Shown: in pieces, positions 12,577 through 23,876 of the stretch
Layout: the number at the start of each line of letters is the position of its first letter
Position numbering within the stretch: position 1 is the stretch's first letter
From: Benincasa hispida
Taxonomy: Eukaryota > Streptophyta > Magnoliopsida > Cucurbitales > Cucurbitaceae
NCBI RefSeq assembly: GCF_009727055.1
Contig: NC_052358.1
Coordinates: 47,025,089-47,089,088, forward strand
DNA: 64,000 nt
Reading direction: 5' to 3'
Translations under genes and position numbers: made by a program
Notes under the pieces: generated by a model
The model's input: the letters and a program-made list of their open reading frames with translations, nothing else
Told to the model about the DNA's origin: nothing
Databases searched by the model: none

Positions 12577-14473
12577 TCAATTTTCCTCAGCAGGTCCATT
12601 TTCAACCACCTCAGCACTGCAACAGGGAATCAAATCACTGAATCAACATGCTCTAGAACATAATTAACCAAAAGGCTAAAAGGAAAAGATAGAGGAATTA
12701 GAGATTCAATCTTTTCATAGAAGGGGCAAAGTACAAAGAGCACTACATTTTACAGATTTGTCAATTTTAATCTCCATAAAACTCCTGGACTTGATCATTC
12801 ACATTCTAGAATTGCTAAAAGAAAGAACTTCAAAGTTTCAACAGAAATCAATATGGTCAATTGCTTCTAGTTCAAGAGCAAATAAGCCTGAATGGAGAAA
12901 ACGAGCATCCTTGGAAAGCTAGTTACACGAACATTATTTTCCATTTTGATCCAAGAGAGAACAAAAAGCCCCCAAAACTATCATTTACACAGAACTCAAC
13001 TGGTCACAGGTATCTTCACTTTCAAACTATATCAGTTATCATGAGAAAAAAGGCATCATCAAAAGGTGCTAAAAACAAGAACTGTCTTGTTCATTTAGGT
13101 AATCAATACAACTGACATATGTAATTGATGATTTCCATCCCAAGTGCTGCTTGTTTAGTTTGCCTAAATACGTCTAAATCTACATGAATCCTAGAAAAGA
13201 GGCAGCAAATCAAACAATTTGTCCAAAGGACAAACAAAGAGCACATATAAAGCACCAAAACGCACAAACGGTACAAGGGAACAACAACAAAAAGATGTAC
13301 CTACTACTTTGCCATAAAGGCGCAGCGAAAAAAAGTTTTCAAGTAAAACACAGACCTTTGGGAACGAGACTCCACAGACTCTGGCTTCCTCCAACTCCTT
13401 CCTGACCGATCTTCAGGAGACCGACCACTTCGAACTCCAAAGCCTTTTCTTCTCTCAAACGAAGCCCCACTAGATGTCTCAGTCCTCTCCACCGTATCCT
13501 TAATTTTCATTGATTCGAGTTGCTCGTCAATCTTCTTCCAGTCTTGTCCCTTTTCAGCCAATACCTGTTCCCTTGGTCTTGCATTTCCAAAAGGATTCGA
13601 CCCCTTTGGCTTTACTGCAGAACCAGAAGCCTCCTGATTCCCATTGTTCAAAGGGATTGAACGAGGCTGAAGATTAAGCCTCGGCCTCTCACCAATTCCA
13701 CCTCTAACCCCTTCAGATTTTCTGCCCCAACTGTCTGAATCGGCGCCACCACCGCTCGAGGGAAATCCTCCTCTTCGCTCTCTCTCAAAACCACCGCCTG
13801 ATCTCCGACCTTCAGAAGGTGTAAAGCTCTTACTTGATACCCAACTATCCGATTCGTCGGCTTTCGACGAGTTCGAATCGAAAAAACCTCCACCTCCTCC
13901 TCTCTCTCTCCTCTCAAATCCATTACCCATCATAGGCTTCTTCCCGGCTCCCCAATCATCAATCTCATCAGCCCTAGAGGGCAACGGTTCCCTTCGGAAT
14001 TCTCTATCAGATCCATCATTGCTCCTCCTTGACTCATCAAAAACCCTAGAACCCCGTCGAGAATTCGACGAATCTTCCGAGTTAGAATATCGATTCCCTC
14101 TGTCATACAAACTATTCTGACCCCAACTCTTGAACCCTCCACCAAGCCGGTTGCGGTCCATCTCCTCCGCCGTTCTCTGACGCGGACCCGTCGGAAGCAT
14201 CATTAGATCTTCGGCCGTAAGACCCTTTGGATCACTGGATTGAGCGGACGGCTTTGGACCGCCATAGGTCTGAAACTCCGACAAAGGAATGGACTGACCT
14301 TTCTTCTTCTTCGGCTTGGTGGCGGCCGCGGCGGCGAGGGATGGAAAGTCAGTACTGGGCTGCGATTGGTGGCGGGAGTGGTCCTGCTGGTCCTTGAGAA
14401 GCTCCGCCTCGTGCTCCTCCGCATCCAAAGCCCAAGCTCCGGGCTTGCCCCACGGTGAGACAGTTGCCGCCAT
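12577..14473 (-). CDS. Plant eIF4B-family translation initiation factor (two exons)
   Basis: Exon 1 is 14,473-13,356 and exon 2 is 12,616-12,577. The donor AAAG/GTCTGT and acceptor TTGCAG/T join in frame (AG plus T gives Ser373) to give 385 residues ending VENGPAEEN. The N-terminus (WGKPGAWALDAEEHEAE, residues 8-24), a DFPSLAAAA segment (42-50), LPTGPRQRTAEE (93-104), three acidic-Trp motifs (ADEIDDW 168, ADESDSW 205, ADSDSW 244) set among Gly/Arg-rich stretches, RPRLNLQPRSIPL (263-275) and the conserved DWKKIDEQLES block (311-321) are characteristic of plant-specific eIF4B. In plants eIF4B stimulates the eIF4A helicase and binds RNA and poly(A)-binding protein in cytoplasmic cap-dependent initiation. 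Canonical Arabidopsis eIF4B proteins are about 530 residues, so this is a shorter paralogue type. The ATG is the first after a plausible TATA and leader. Confidence 0.9.
12617..13355 (-). other. eIF4B intron
   Basis: A 739-bp phase-2 intron with GT (13,355-13,354) and AG (12,618-12,617) ends and a TTCCCTGTTGCAG acceptor on the minus strand. Reading through the donor gives only 17 more codons before a stop. Several plus-strand open frames inside it look like chance frames. Confidence 0.85.
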
Positions 14474-14601
14474 GCTTTTGCTCTGAGTTGTAGCCGGAGA
14501 TTCTTCTTTCTTCGCTGTGGTTTTCTTGTGTAAATGGGTTGCGTTCGTTGGCAGCGAAAATAAGCGGCAACAAACGCCTCTCTATTCCTTTTTATTTCCT
14601 A

Positions 14602-14609
14602 ATTTTATA
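14602..14609 (-). promoter_or_regulatory. TATA box of the eIF4B gene
   Basis: On the minus strand TATAAAAT lies about 130 bases upstream of the ATG at 14,473. The sequence between is pyrimidine- and purine-patterned like a plant 5' leader and contains no upstream ATG before the start. The exact transcription start is not visible. Confidence 0.55.
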
Positions 14610-14619
14610 CACACCAAAG

Positions 14620-15535
14620 AGTTACGATCTGACGGCTGAGATTTTCCCTCCCGATCTGTTTCGAAATATTATCAACTGACGTGTACGCCATTACCTCTAA
14701 CAATATAATTATTTTCATATAATCATTTATTAATTTAAATTCTGCCTTTTTCTTTGTAAAATGTTGAAAAAATATCCAATTATTTATACAAAAGCAAAAA
14801 GAAAAGAAAGACATTCATACATATTGATAGGTTTTTATCCGCATTTATCTAATAGTGTCGATAGACTTTTATCCATTCATATTATTGATAAATATTTATA
14901 GACTTCCATCGATTTCTATCTACATGAACAAAATAATTTTTGTTATCTTTTTCTATTTTTAAAAATATTTTTTCTTTTCTTTTTTTTTCTTTAAAGAAAA
15001 CTATGCGCTATATTTATCTATTTATTTTATTATTTCGTTAGAGGTGAATCTTCTATTCTATCTTCATCACCTCTGTGTAATACATCATCTAGAAAACCCG
15101 ACTTGAAAAAAAAAAAAAAAACAATTGAAGATTTTATTTTTAGTGGTTTGTTATTTTATATTAGTTTTCCCCTTTTCATTCATAAGTCGAGAGGCTACAT
15201 GGATCATTCGTTTCCCTCACCCCAATCTCATCTTCATCCAAAAACATTCAATCCTTTTATGAATTATATGGATTAATTCATAGATTAATTCTTTTTAAAA
15301 AAATCATAAATTAGTAACTTTATTAATTATCTTGCATAATATTAATTATTAAAATTAATAAGTGTGATCTAGACAACGAGGATATTGAGGGCTCCAACTT
15401 GGGATGTATTAGGTGGGCTATAATAACTCACCGAGCGTTTTGGACATGTGTTAAAATAATGACGAATAAGGGTTATTTTAACTTCATTTTACTATAGTAA
15501 AACTATGTACAATTTAGTAAAATAACAAACTCTTT
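14620..15535. other. Upstream flank of eIF4B, AT-rich, no gene seen
   Basis: The region contains loosely repeated GATAGACTTTTATCC / ATCGATTTCTATC words near 14,825-14,920, a poly-A run near 15,107-15,122 and otherwise featureless DNA. Promoter elements for eIF4B may lie in the first few hundred bases. Confidence 0.5.
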
Positions 15536-15690
15536 CTCCCTCCGATGTTTCCAATAACTCTATCCACCAGTGACCAACTCTAACGACTACCATCGACAAT
15601 CACTCCGACAACCAACTATAACTAAGATCACCTTCAAGGTCCCAATTTTGGTGATGACCACCTATGTGACCAACTCTTGTTGCCAAACTT
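15536..15690. repeat. Dispersed repeat (second copy near 61,180)
   Basis: The run around CCGATGTTTCCAATAACTC, followed by CCACCAGTGACCAACTC-like and CAACCAACTATAAC words, recurs with substitutions at about 61,180-61,385. It abuts the truncated 3' LTR of copia element A. I see no coding content. It may be part of a non-autonomous element. Confidence 0.5.
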
Positions 15691-15691
15691 T

Positions 15692-15865
15692 GGTGATCAC
15701 TACATGTTTAAGTTTCATAAAATAAATTTGGATTTTAGTTTATTGGATTGAATTATTGTCGTCTAATCGTCAAATAAAATACCTTTGATTTTATTAGATA
15801 AATAATTTGTGTTAACAAAACTACAAATCACAAGATACACTAGATTTATAACATCAGTCCCAACA
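15692..15865 (-). mobile_element. Truncated 3' LTR of copia element A
   Basis: On the minus strand the sequence starts TGTTGGGACTGATG at 15,865, directly after the polypurine tract. It carries the family signature CCAATAAACTAAAATCC followed by AACTTAAACATGTA, as in the solo LTR at 27,585. It stops being recognisable at about 15,692, where an unrelated dispersed repeat begins. Confidence 0.65.
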
Positions 15866-15880
15866 ATCTCCCATTTTTCC
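15866..15880 (-). other. Polypurine tract of copia element A
   Basis: On the minus strand AAAAATGGGAGAT lies immediately before the 3' LTR start TGTTGGGAC, the position where plus-strand DNA synthesis is primed. Confidence 0.7.
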
Positions 15881-15989
15881 AAAGCTAGCGAAATGTATCA
15901 AAATACAATAAAAGCCGAGTGAGAAAGTAAATTTTCAATATATAATGTAAGGTAAAGTATCAATATACAATAAAATAAACTAGGACATA

Positions 15990-16483
15990 CAATATATCCA
16001 ATAAAATCTCCCAGATGCCCTAGCTTAGATGACTCATATCTCGTAGACCCAGACCCTCCAAGTGACCCTAAAAAACTTTAATCGCGAGAGCTTTTGTAAA
16101 TGGATCAACAATATTGTGCTCCGAGGCAATCTTTGTGACAATCACATCTCCCCATTGCACAATCTCTCTAATAAGATGATACTTGTGCTCTATATGCTTT
16201 CCATATTTGTGGCTAAGAGGAATCTTGGAGTTTGCCATAGCACCACTGTTATCATAATAAAGTGTAATGGGCAAGGACATACTTGGAACAACTTCCAAAT
16301 TTGTGAGAAATTTTATGAGCCAAACGACTTCTTTAGCAACTACATACTCAACCTCCATGGTGGAGTCCATAATACAACCTTGCTTAATGCTACACCATAC
16401 TGTAGCTCCTCCATTCAGAGTGAACACTGATTCTGATGTGGGTTTTCTTGAATCCTTATCAGTTTGAAAATCAGAGTCTATGT
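15990..16483 (-). pseudogene. Copia A RNase H fragment
   Basis: The frame reads DSDFQTDKDSRKPTS, then DSTMEVEYVVAKE, then LYYDNSGAMANS and KHIEHKYHLIREIV, the ordered motifs of the Ty1-copia RNase H (acidic Asp, Glu and Asp positions are visible). It stretches to the polypurine tract side. Its upstream end at 16,483 is where a solo LTR has been inserted. The residual frame is open for about 135 codons, but the polyprotein upstream is broken. Confidence 0.85.
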
Positions 16484-18251
16484 TGTAAGAGTTAAACAAC
16501 ATGCAGCGGAGGTATCAAGAATCCATAAGCATTCTAATTCACTAATTTGGGCAAAAACTATAGCATGCTCTTATTAAAAAGTGGGTTTTCAAAACATACC
16601 TTTGATGAACTCTCCAAGAAAATGTCTGTTCAGGTGCTATCTTCACTTGATATCAATGTGAACCACCTCAAAGCCTTCCCTACTATGCTCTTGGAGCTTT
16701 AGGCAGAGTTGTGGGACTCAAGAATAGCTTGAAGATGTGAAGAAATAAGAAGATCTCACAGTAGCCCGACTGAAGAAGATAGTTTCTTCTTCAGAAAATT
16801 TTCTCTAAAAAAATATATTCCCTCCTTCTCCAACAACTCCAATCTTCTTTATATATTTAGATGAACATGCAAAGAGATGGAGTGCATGGTTTGCAGCTCA
16901 TGCTTGGAGAATCAAAGTAGAGAAGATAATGGTTTTTGTGTGAGCATAAAGATGATGGTAATAGAGAAAATCCATTTTCCATTTTGTGCAACCATGCAAA
17001 TTATTTTTTCCATTTTCTTTTTAAAACAAAAAAATGATTTAAAATCATTTTAATTCAAAATTTATTTTCTTAAATTAATTTAATATCAAATATTAAATTA
17101 ATTTTTGCACAATAATCATCTTCATATATTTACATCATATTTAAATATTTATTCTCTTGTTCCGTTTATTTGAACGTTTCAAATTAATTTCTCAAACTAC
17201 CCTAAAGCTTACCCATTTACGAGCTAGTAGGGGGACCTCGTGGACCTACAGGTCATGGGCTCCAACGATCCGAGATTAATCAACTAAACTCATTAGACCG
17301 ATCTAACCCTCATTTCTTAACTAATGGGTGATTCCACTAAAGCCCATAGCTGAACTCCCCTCACTATAGATATATTATGTCCACTCGATATAACCATGAT
17401 TAGTAAGTTAACCCTTCACGGGTTGCTCGTAATAACAGCAGGGTCGAATCTTTGTTTTACCCCTAAAATTACCTCCTGTTCCTTAAGTTCCACTGATCCC
17501 CTAATGAACAATTGATTTGTGATCCAATCAACAAATCGAATCCCTCTCAGGCCAATGAGAGGGTGAGGCTTCTTGTTCAAGACCCAAAATCAGCACTTGA
17601 AAGGAACAACCTCTCTACTAACCCTAATCGGGTAGGAGTGAATTTTCTCTTGCACCCTATGTTCCCAGTTATTCATCCGGTCTTATCCCCAAAATGGTAA
17701 GCTTATTGAGTAGAGGCAATTGGTCTACTCTCACCGTTTACAGATCAAAGGATAATCCAGAACAAACAAGAGTTCATAGTTAGCTTAGGATTAAGGTTAA
17801 GTTACCTAGGTCATCGCTTTGAAATAGTCAGTCTTTAAACAGTAAACAACATTATAAAGTAAGAGTGACCGGTTTCGTGGTCTAATCTTGCACAAAACTC
17901 ATTTGCACAGGACACCCCCACTCCTCATGTCTCAACATGCACGAATTAGGATCACTTCGTATGTAGCACTTTACAACACTTTGTAATAACTACAGAGTAG
18001 GCCACATCCAATAGTGTTACCAGAATAAGGTACCCAACCTTATTCATATACTATAGATCATTTTGACTATTTACTCGAACCTAATCCACTTGTATGTCTC
18101 CACATAAAGTTCAAGTACTTATATAATAGTCAAGGGACTTAGGTTTATTGGATTTCTAAAAAGACCAATATATTCAACAACAACTTTATTGAATTCTCAA
18201 AATAAGTTTTAATGTTTACAAACCACGAGTTTTAGGACATAAAACCCAACA
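16484..18251 (-). mobile_element. Solo LTR D inserted in copia A RNase H
   Basis: On the minus strand it begins TGTTGGGTTTTATGTCC (18,251) and ends TTTAACTCTTACA (16,484), 1,768 bp. The flanks in plus orientation are TATGT and CATGT, a 5-bp target duplication with one mismatch. Removing the LTR and one duplicate rejoins the RNase H frame across the TRY(I)DSDF region. It belongs to the same family as the LTRs at 20,509 and 34,317 and shares their conserved core. The small open frame at 17,512-17,700 lies inside and is not a gene. Confidence 0.85.
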
Positions 18252-19476
18252 CATGTATCTTGTAAGGATCAAATCCTTAGCCCCATACATGAGCATATAG
18301 TTTCTCGTTCTCCTAAGATACTTGCGAATAGCTTTAACTACTGTTCAATGATCAAATCCTGGATTGGATTAATATCTACTGACTACTCCCACTACATGGA
18401 AGATGTCGGGTCTAGTACACAACATGGCATACATAAGGCTACCCACTGCAGATGCATAGGAAATCCGTCTCATTTTCTTAACCTCTTAAGATGTCTTAGG
18501 ACATTATTCTTTAGATAAGATAATTCCATGCCTCAAAGTAACAAACCCTTCTTGGAATTTTGCATCAAATATCTGACAAGCACTTTAGGATGCCTAAGAC
18601 AAGGCTAGTGATTTATTCTTTCGATCCCTTATAATTTGGATTCCTAAAACAAATTATGCTTTACCCAAATCTTTCATTTGGAATTGAGCAGCTAGTCATT
18701 CTTTAATGGTAGTCAGATAACCTACATCATTCCCAATGAGTAAGATATCATCCATATACATCACAAGAAAAGCTACTGAACTATTAATGATCTTCTTGTA
18801 GACACAAGACTCATCAACATTTTGACCAAAGTCATAAGATTTAACTGTGGCATCAAACCATAATTCCAAGATCGAGATGCTTGTTTCAATCCATAGACGG
18901 TCCGATTAAGCTTGCAAATCTTTTGCTCTTGACCATGTTCAATGAATCCTTCTAGTTGGGCCATGTAGATGGTTTCATCAAGATTAATATTAAAAAAGGC
19001 AGTATTCACATCTATTTACCATATTTCAGAGTCATAATATGTGGCAATAGATAAGAGAATCCGGATAGACTTAATCATAGCAACAGATGAAAAAGTTTCT
19101 TCATAGCCCACTCCATTAACCTCGATATAACTCTTTGCTACTAGTTTAGCCTTAAAGGTTTGCACCTTTCCATCTACACCCAGTTTCCTTTTGTAGATCC
19201 ATTTGCAACCTATGGGTTTAACTCCATCAAGTTGATCTACAAGTTCCCATACAGATTTGGAGTGCATGGACTCCATTTCTTGATCCATGGCTTTGATCAA
19301 TTCATCTTTGTCAACATTAACCATCGCCTTCTTGTAAGACAATGGATCCTCAACTTTATCATCTAATATGATGGTTTAAGTTTCTATTAAACCCAAATAA
19401 CGAATAGGTTGGGTTACAACCGTCCCATTACATCGAGACTCTCTCAACACCTGAGAATGATGTGTTTGACTAGATG
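18252..19476 (-). pseudogene. Copia A reverse transcriptase fragment
   Basis: On the minus strand segments read KPIGCKWIYKRKLGVDGKV, FKAKLVAKSY, GVGYEETFS, then DVNTAFFN, CKLNRTVYGLKQASRSW and MYMDDILLIGN (a YMDD variant of the catalytic box at about 18,750). These are RVT_2-type copia reverse transcriptase motifs in the expected order. Stops separate the segments. The upstream connection to integrase lies across the LTR insertion at 19,482-23,871. Confidence 0.85.
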
Positions 19477-20508
19477 ATACATGTAACATCCCGAATTTTT
19501 CATAACTTAAATTCTGCATTTTCATAAAATTTGAGGACAGTTTTGTTAATTTTGAAATTCAGTTTTGTTTAAAGGAAAGATTTGGATTTATGTTGCAATT
19601 AATTTGATCTTAAGTAAGTTAATTTTTAGTTAATGTCGAGATTTTTTTTTAATTTAAAATTTGGACAATGTGATTGGTTTGATTTTGAATTTATGATTTG
19701 AAAAGAAGGAGAAAAGAGTTTTATAAATATGTATGTATTTGTATATTTAAGGAATAGAATAAAACAAAATAAAAGGATAGAATAAAATAAAATAATATTT
19801 GTATAAATTAAATAATATATATATCATTTTTTTCAAAAACCTCTATTCTCTTTCCCTCTCGCATGCAAACCGAAACCCCCCAAAATTTTTCTTCCTCTCG
19901 TGAACATCCTCTCAGTTCTAGCTTTGCTGCCCCCTCGCCGTCGACGTCCCAAGCTTCAGAGCCTCTGTCGTTGAGTCCGAGCCACCGCGATTGCGCCACC
20001 CTTCACATGTCTTTCCAGCTGCGATGTGTTCCTCCATGCCGCACCTTGCTGTTTGCCCAGCCGTCAAATCTCTTCATCAGTTCACCACCGCAACCAGAGC
20101 CTATTGTCCGCTAGCCGTTCGATCTGTTCGCCGACGCCCACTTATGTCCAACGCTGTCGTCAATCGTGGATTAGTTGGGTGTCCAGACTCGATCGTCCAC
20201 CACTATCTCGTTGCTCTACCGCCACTCAAACTACCCGTCGTTGCTGCTCGAGTTATTGGAACTACGGCCAGTCACCAGAAGTTTGGGCTTTAGGTAAGAT
20301 TGTATTTTTTTATGGATTTCTTGGAGATTCTTAATTAAATTCTGGTTTAAGATTTGGCTGGCTCATGATGTCTTGATGTTAAGATCGAGTTTTTGAGACT
20401 TTTGGTTCATTGTCCAGCTTATTCGAGGCTGTTTCAACTGATTTTCGGGTAAGCGCTATAGAGTAATGAGGAGAATTTTGGTTTGGAAGTGTTGGTTAGG
20501 GCTGATAT

Positions 20509-22341
20509 TGTTGGGTTTTATGTCCTAAAAACTCGCAGTTTGTAAAATAATAAATATTTTCTATTATCATTATACTTGTTATTGATCTCATAAATTGTAT
20601 AAAAGTCTAAATCCAATAATCTAAGACCCATGACTATTGTATGAGTACTTGAACTTTATATGAAGACATAAGAGTGGATCTGGTTCGAGTAAATAGTCAA
20701 AATGATCTATGGTACATGAATGAGGTTGGGTACCTTATTCTGGTAACACCATTGGATACGGCCTACTCTGTAGTTGTTACAAAAAGTTGTAAAGTGCTAC
20801 ATACGATGTGATCCTAATTCGTACATGTTATGACATAAGGAGTGGGGGCGTCCTATGCAATGAGTTTGCATAAGATCAAGACCAAGAAATAAATCACTCT
20901 TAATTTATAACGTTGTTTACTGTTTAAAACTGACTATTTCACCTAGATGACCTAGGTAACTCGATCTTAATCCTGAGCTAACTATGAACTTCTGTTTATT
21001 CGAGATTGCCCTTAGATTTGCATAGTTGAGAGTTGGCTCAACAGCGCCAGCTCAATAAGACTCCTATTTCAAGGGTAAGACCAGATAGATAGTTGGGGAC
21101 ATAGGGTGCAAGACAGAGTTTACATCTACCCTATTTAGGGATAAGAGAAAGGTTGTTCTCTCAAGTACTGAATCTAAGTCTTGAACAAGGGGCTCTACCC
21201 TCTCACTGGGCTGAAAGAGTTTGGTTTAGTGACTGGATCAATAACCAGTTGTTCATTAGAGGATTAGTAGGGACTTGAGGAATAAGACGTAACCTCGGGA
21301 GTAAAATAGATATTTGACTCAGCCATTATTACGAACAACCTGTGAAAGGTCGACTTGTTGATTATGGTTAAATCATGTGGACATAATATATCTACAGTGA
21401 GGGGAGTGTAACTATGGACTTTAGTGGAGTGACCCATTAGTTAACAGATGGGGATTAATTTGGTCTAATGAGTTTAGCCAATTAATCTCGGATCGTTTGA
21501 GCCCATGATCTGTAGGTCCGCGAGGTCCCCTTACTAGCTCGTAACGGACTAGCTCTAGAATAACGTGATAAGTTAATTTGAAACGTTCAAATTATAATTA
21601 AGGAAATTAGTAATTATATGAGACATAATTACATGTTTAATTTTAGAATTAAACGGAATATGAGAATTTATTTAAATATGATTTAAATATATAAAGATGG
21701 ATATGTGTTAAAATTAATTTAATATTTGATATTAAATTAATTAAGTTTTATTTAATAATTAATTTATGAAATTAATTAAACTTTCATTTTGAAATCAAAA
21801 TAGATTTAATAAAATCAAAATTTGATTTTTTGAGATAAAATTGAAAAAGGAAAACAAAACAAAACACATCAAATGGAAAAAGAGGTTTTTCTATTATCCA
21901 TCACTAAGTAGCTCACTCAAATGGCATTATCTTTACCTTGTCTTCTCCAAGCATGAGCTGCAACTCATGCATCTCTTTTCTTTGCATGTTGATCTACATT
22001 ATAATGAAAATATTGGAGTGAAAATCGGGCATGCAAACTATAGAGATTTTAAGAGAAAATTTGGTTTGAAGAAAGAGTTCTTCAGCTGATTTTCTGCAGT
22101 GAGCATTTCTCCTTCTACCCAATCTAGAGCACCAAGAGAATAGTGGGGAAGATCTTGAGGTGGTCTACAACAAGATTTGGAGAAGATAGCAGCTGGTGAA
22201 GGAGCTTTGAAGAAGTTCTACAAGAGATATTTCTTGAAACTCATTTTTTCCTGCAAAAGCATGTTTATAGTTTGCCAAAATTAGTAAATTTGAGTGCTTA
22301 GATGATCCTTGTGCTTCTGCTACTGTTGATACAATCCTACA
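20509..22341 (+). mobile_element. Solo LTR C nested in LTR B
   Basis: It starts TGTTGGGTTTTATGTCC and ends ACAATCCTACA, 1,833 bp. Both flanks are GATAT (20,504-20,508 and 22,342-22,346), a perfect target duplication. It belongs to the same family as LTR D (16,484-18,251) and the LTRs of remnant J. It shows that LTR B was already present when this family was active. Confidence 0.9.
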
Positions 22342-22974
22342 GATATTAAATTGTGTTGTTTTTAGCTTGAATCTTGAGTTTGCTTGAGTTGAAAGGATTG
22401 ATTATGTGGATAATTTTGGACATATTTTGGATGTGCAATTGGAAGTAAGTGATCTTACTACTGTAACGACCCATGTGCCAGGCGATAAATTTAAGATTTA
22501 TGTTTACAAGAATAATTTTGTTGATTCTGAGGTTTAATGAACTATTTAGAAAAGATATATGAGCATGTGATAATATGTCTGAATGTTATAGGTATGGGCA
22601 TGGTTTTAGAATTTTAGGAGACATATTAAAAGGACGATTGAACATGACCCTAAATTATGAGTTAAGTGACACTACCACTGGAATTTCTTAAAGCTAGGCG
22701 AGAGTTAGGCATTTGTTGATGTATATAGTTATGTGATTTATTATGAAAGTATGTATGCTATATGATGTATTATGACATTTTGAATGTTTGATTGTTTACA
22801 TGATTTAGTGCATGAAAGTGATGTGCTAGAGTTGATCCATTTAAACCTAGATTAAATACGTATGTTGAGGTTAATTAACATGATGTTGATGAGGACATTT
22901 TATGGGACTCATGATTATGTGAAAGTTATATGTAATATGAAGTTAGGGGTGACATTTTCCTTTTCAGATTAATT

Positions 22975-23335
22975 GATTGTATGAAAGTGATGCATGTCTG
23001 AGGGCGCTAGCACATGAAAGGGATGTACTAGGGCTGGTATGTATGAAAGTGATACATACCAAGGAAGGATCTGGGGTGTACGTAAGAGATACACACTCAA
23101 TGGATTATGTGTATACGAAAGAGGTGTATATATAACCATGTGTACGTAAAAGGTACACACTTTATGGGTTATGTCTACGAAAGAGGTGTATACATAACCA
23201 TGTGTACATAAAAGGTACACATTCAGCGGGTTATGTGTATACGAAAGAGGTGTATGCATAACCATATGTACAAAAGAGGTACACATCCCTACATTCATAG
23301 AAAGGACCTGGGGTGTACGTAAGAGATGCACTCTA
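22975..23335. repeat. Minisatellite of hairpin-forming units
   Basis: About four degenerate units of roughly 65-70 bp alternate GTGTACGTAAAAGGTACAC and GGTTATGTGTATACGAAAG followed by GTGTATACATAACC. GTGTAC/GTACAC and GGTTATGT/ACATAACC are self-complementary within each unit. The array lies in LTR B. The 120-codon minus-strand open frame across it encodes only the repeat and is not called a gene. Confidence 0.8.
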
Positions 23336-23876
23336 GGGGAAAGAAAAAAGAGTGAGCCATGTAAGGAAAATTTTCAAGTCTCAGTAGTATAGAGTTTCAG
23401 TTCATGTTACATTTATTGGACATAAATGTCGAGCTTGACCCCAGTAGTGGGGTTACTTTCTGAGTATTTTATATTCATTCTTTCTCATGTCTTTTTCTTT
23501 TCAGGTAAGGGTAAGAGCATGTCGATGAATGACAAGTAAAATTCATGATCAAGTCACTGGGACCAGTTTTATGCTTCTACTCATGTTTCAAGATTTCTTT
23601 TCATGTCTTTAAACTTTCGGTCCTGATGTTTGAAACTTATCGTTTGGTATTTGTTTTCAGTCTTTTAAAGTTTTCTAGACTTATTTATTTCTAATTATGA
23701 TTTATGGGTACCCTGTTACTTAACTTTTATCATTTGGTTTTAATGGAAATCTTTTATTTGACTTTATTTACCTAGCATTTATTTCGTTAGTAAAATGTGT
23801 CATTTTAAATTTTATGCATGCACGTGTATAGTAATGGCCTAACTTGAGTCCTAGAGAGTCGGGTCGTTACAATACA

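Larger units (their letters stand above)
19482..23871 (+). mobile_element. Solo LTR B (Ty3-gypsy type), with nested solo LTR
   Basis: It begins TGTAACATCCCGAATTTTT and ends GGGTCGTTACA, the TGTAAC...GTTACA inverted ends common in Tekay/Del-like gypsy LTRs. Both flanks are ATACA (19,477-19,481 and 23,872-23,876), a perfect 5-bp target duplication inside copia A. Without the nested LTR (20,509-22,341) it is about 2.55 kb. It contains a GC-richer stretch at 19,860-20,290 likely to be near the transcription start, and a minisatellite at 22,975-23,335. Open frames here are chance products. The gypsy assignment rests on terminal sequence only. Confidence 0.85.

Noticed and set aside
13648..14458. 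Other-frame ORFs on both strands across eIF4B exon 1.
   Set aside because: They are shadows of the GC-rich, Gly/Arg-rich coding exon.
17512..17700. 62-codon ORF.
   Set aside because: It lies antisense in the core of solo LTR D, and the homologous region in sister LTRs is not open in the same way.
19863..20334. Overlapping plus-strand ORFs with Pro/Ser-rich products.
   Set aside because: They fall in the GC-richer transcribed part of LTR B. There is no domain, no introns and overlapping frames, so these are compositional.
22969..23331. 120-codon minus-strand ORF.
   Set aside because: It is a translation of the LTR B minisatellite and has no homology beyond the repeat.
22975..23335. A CRISPR-like or satellite interpretation of the regular repeat.
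   Set aside because: Units are contiguous and degenerate without unique spacers, in a plant LTR.
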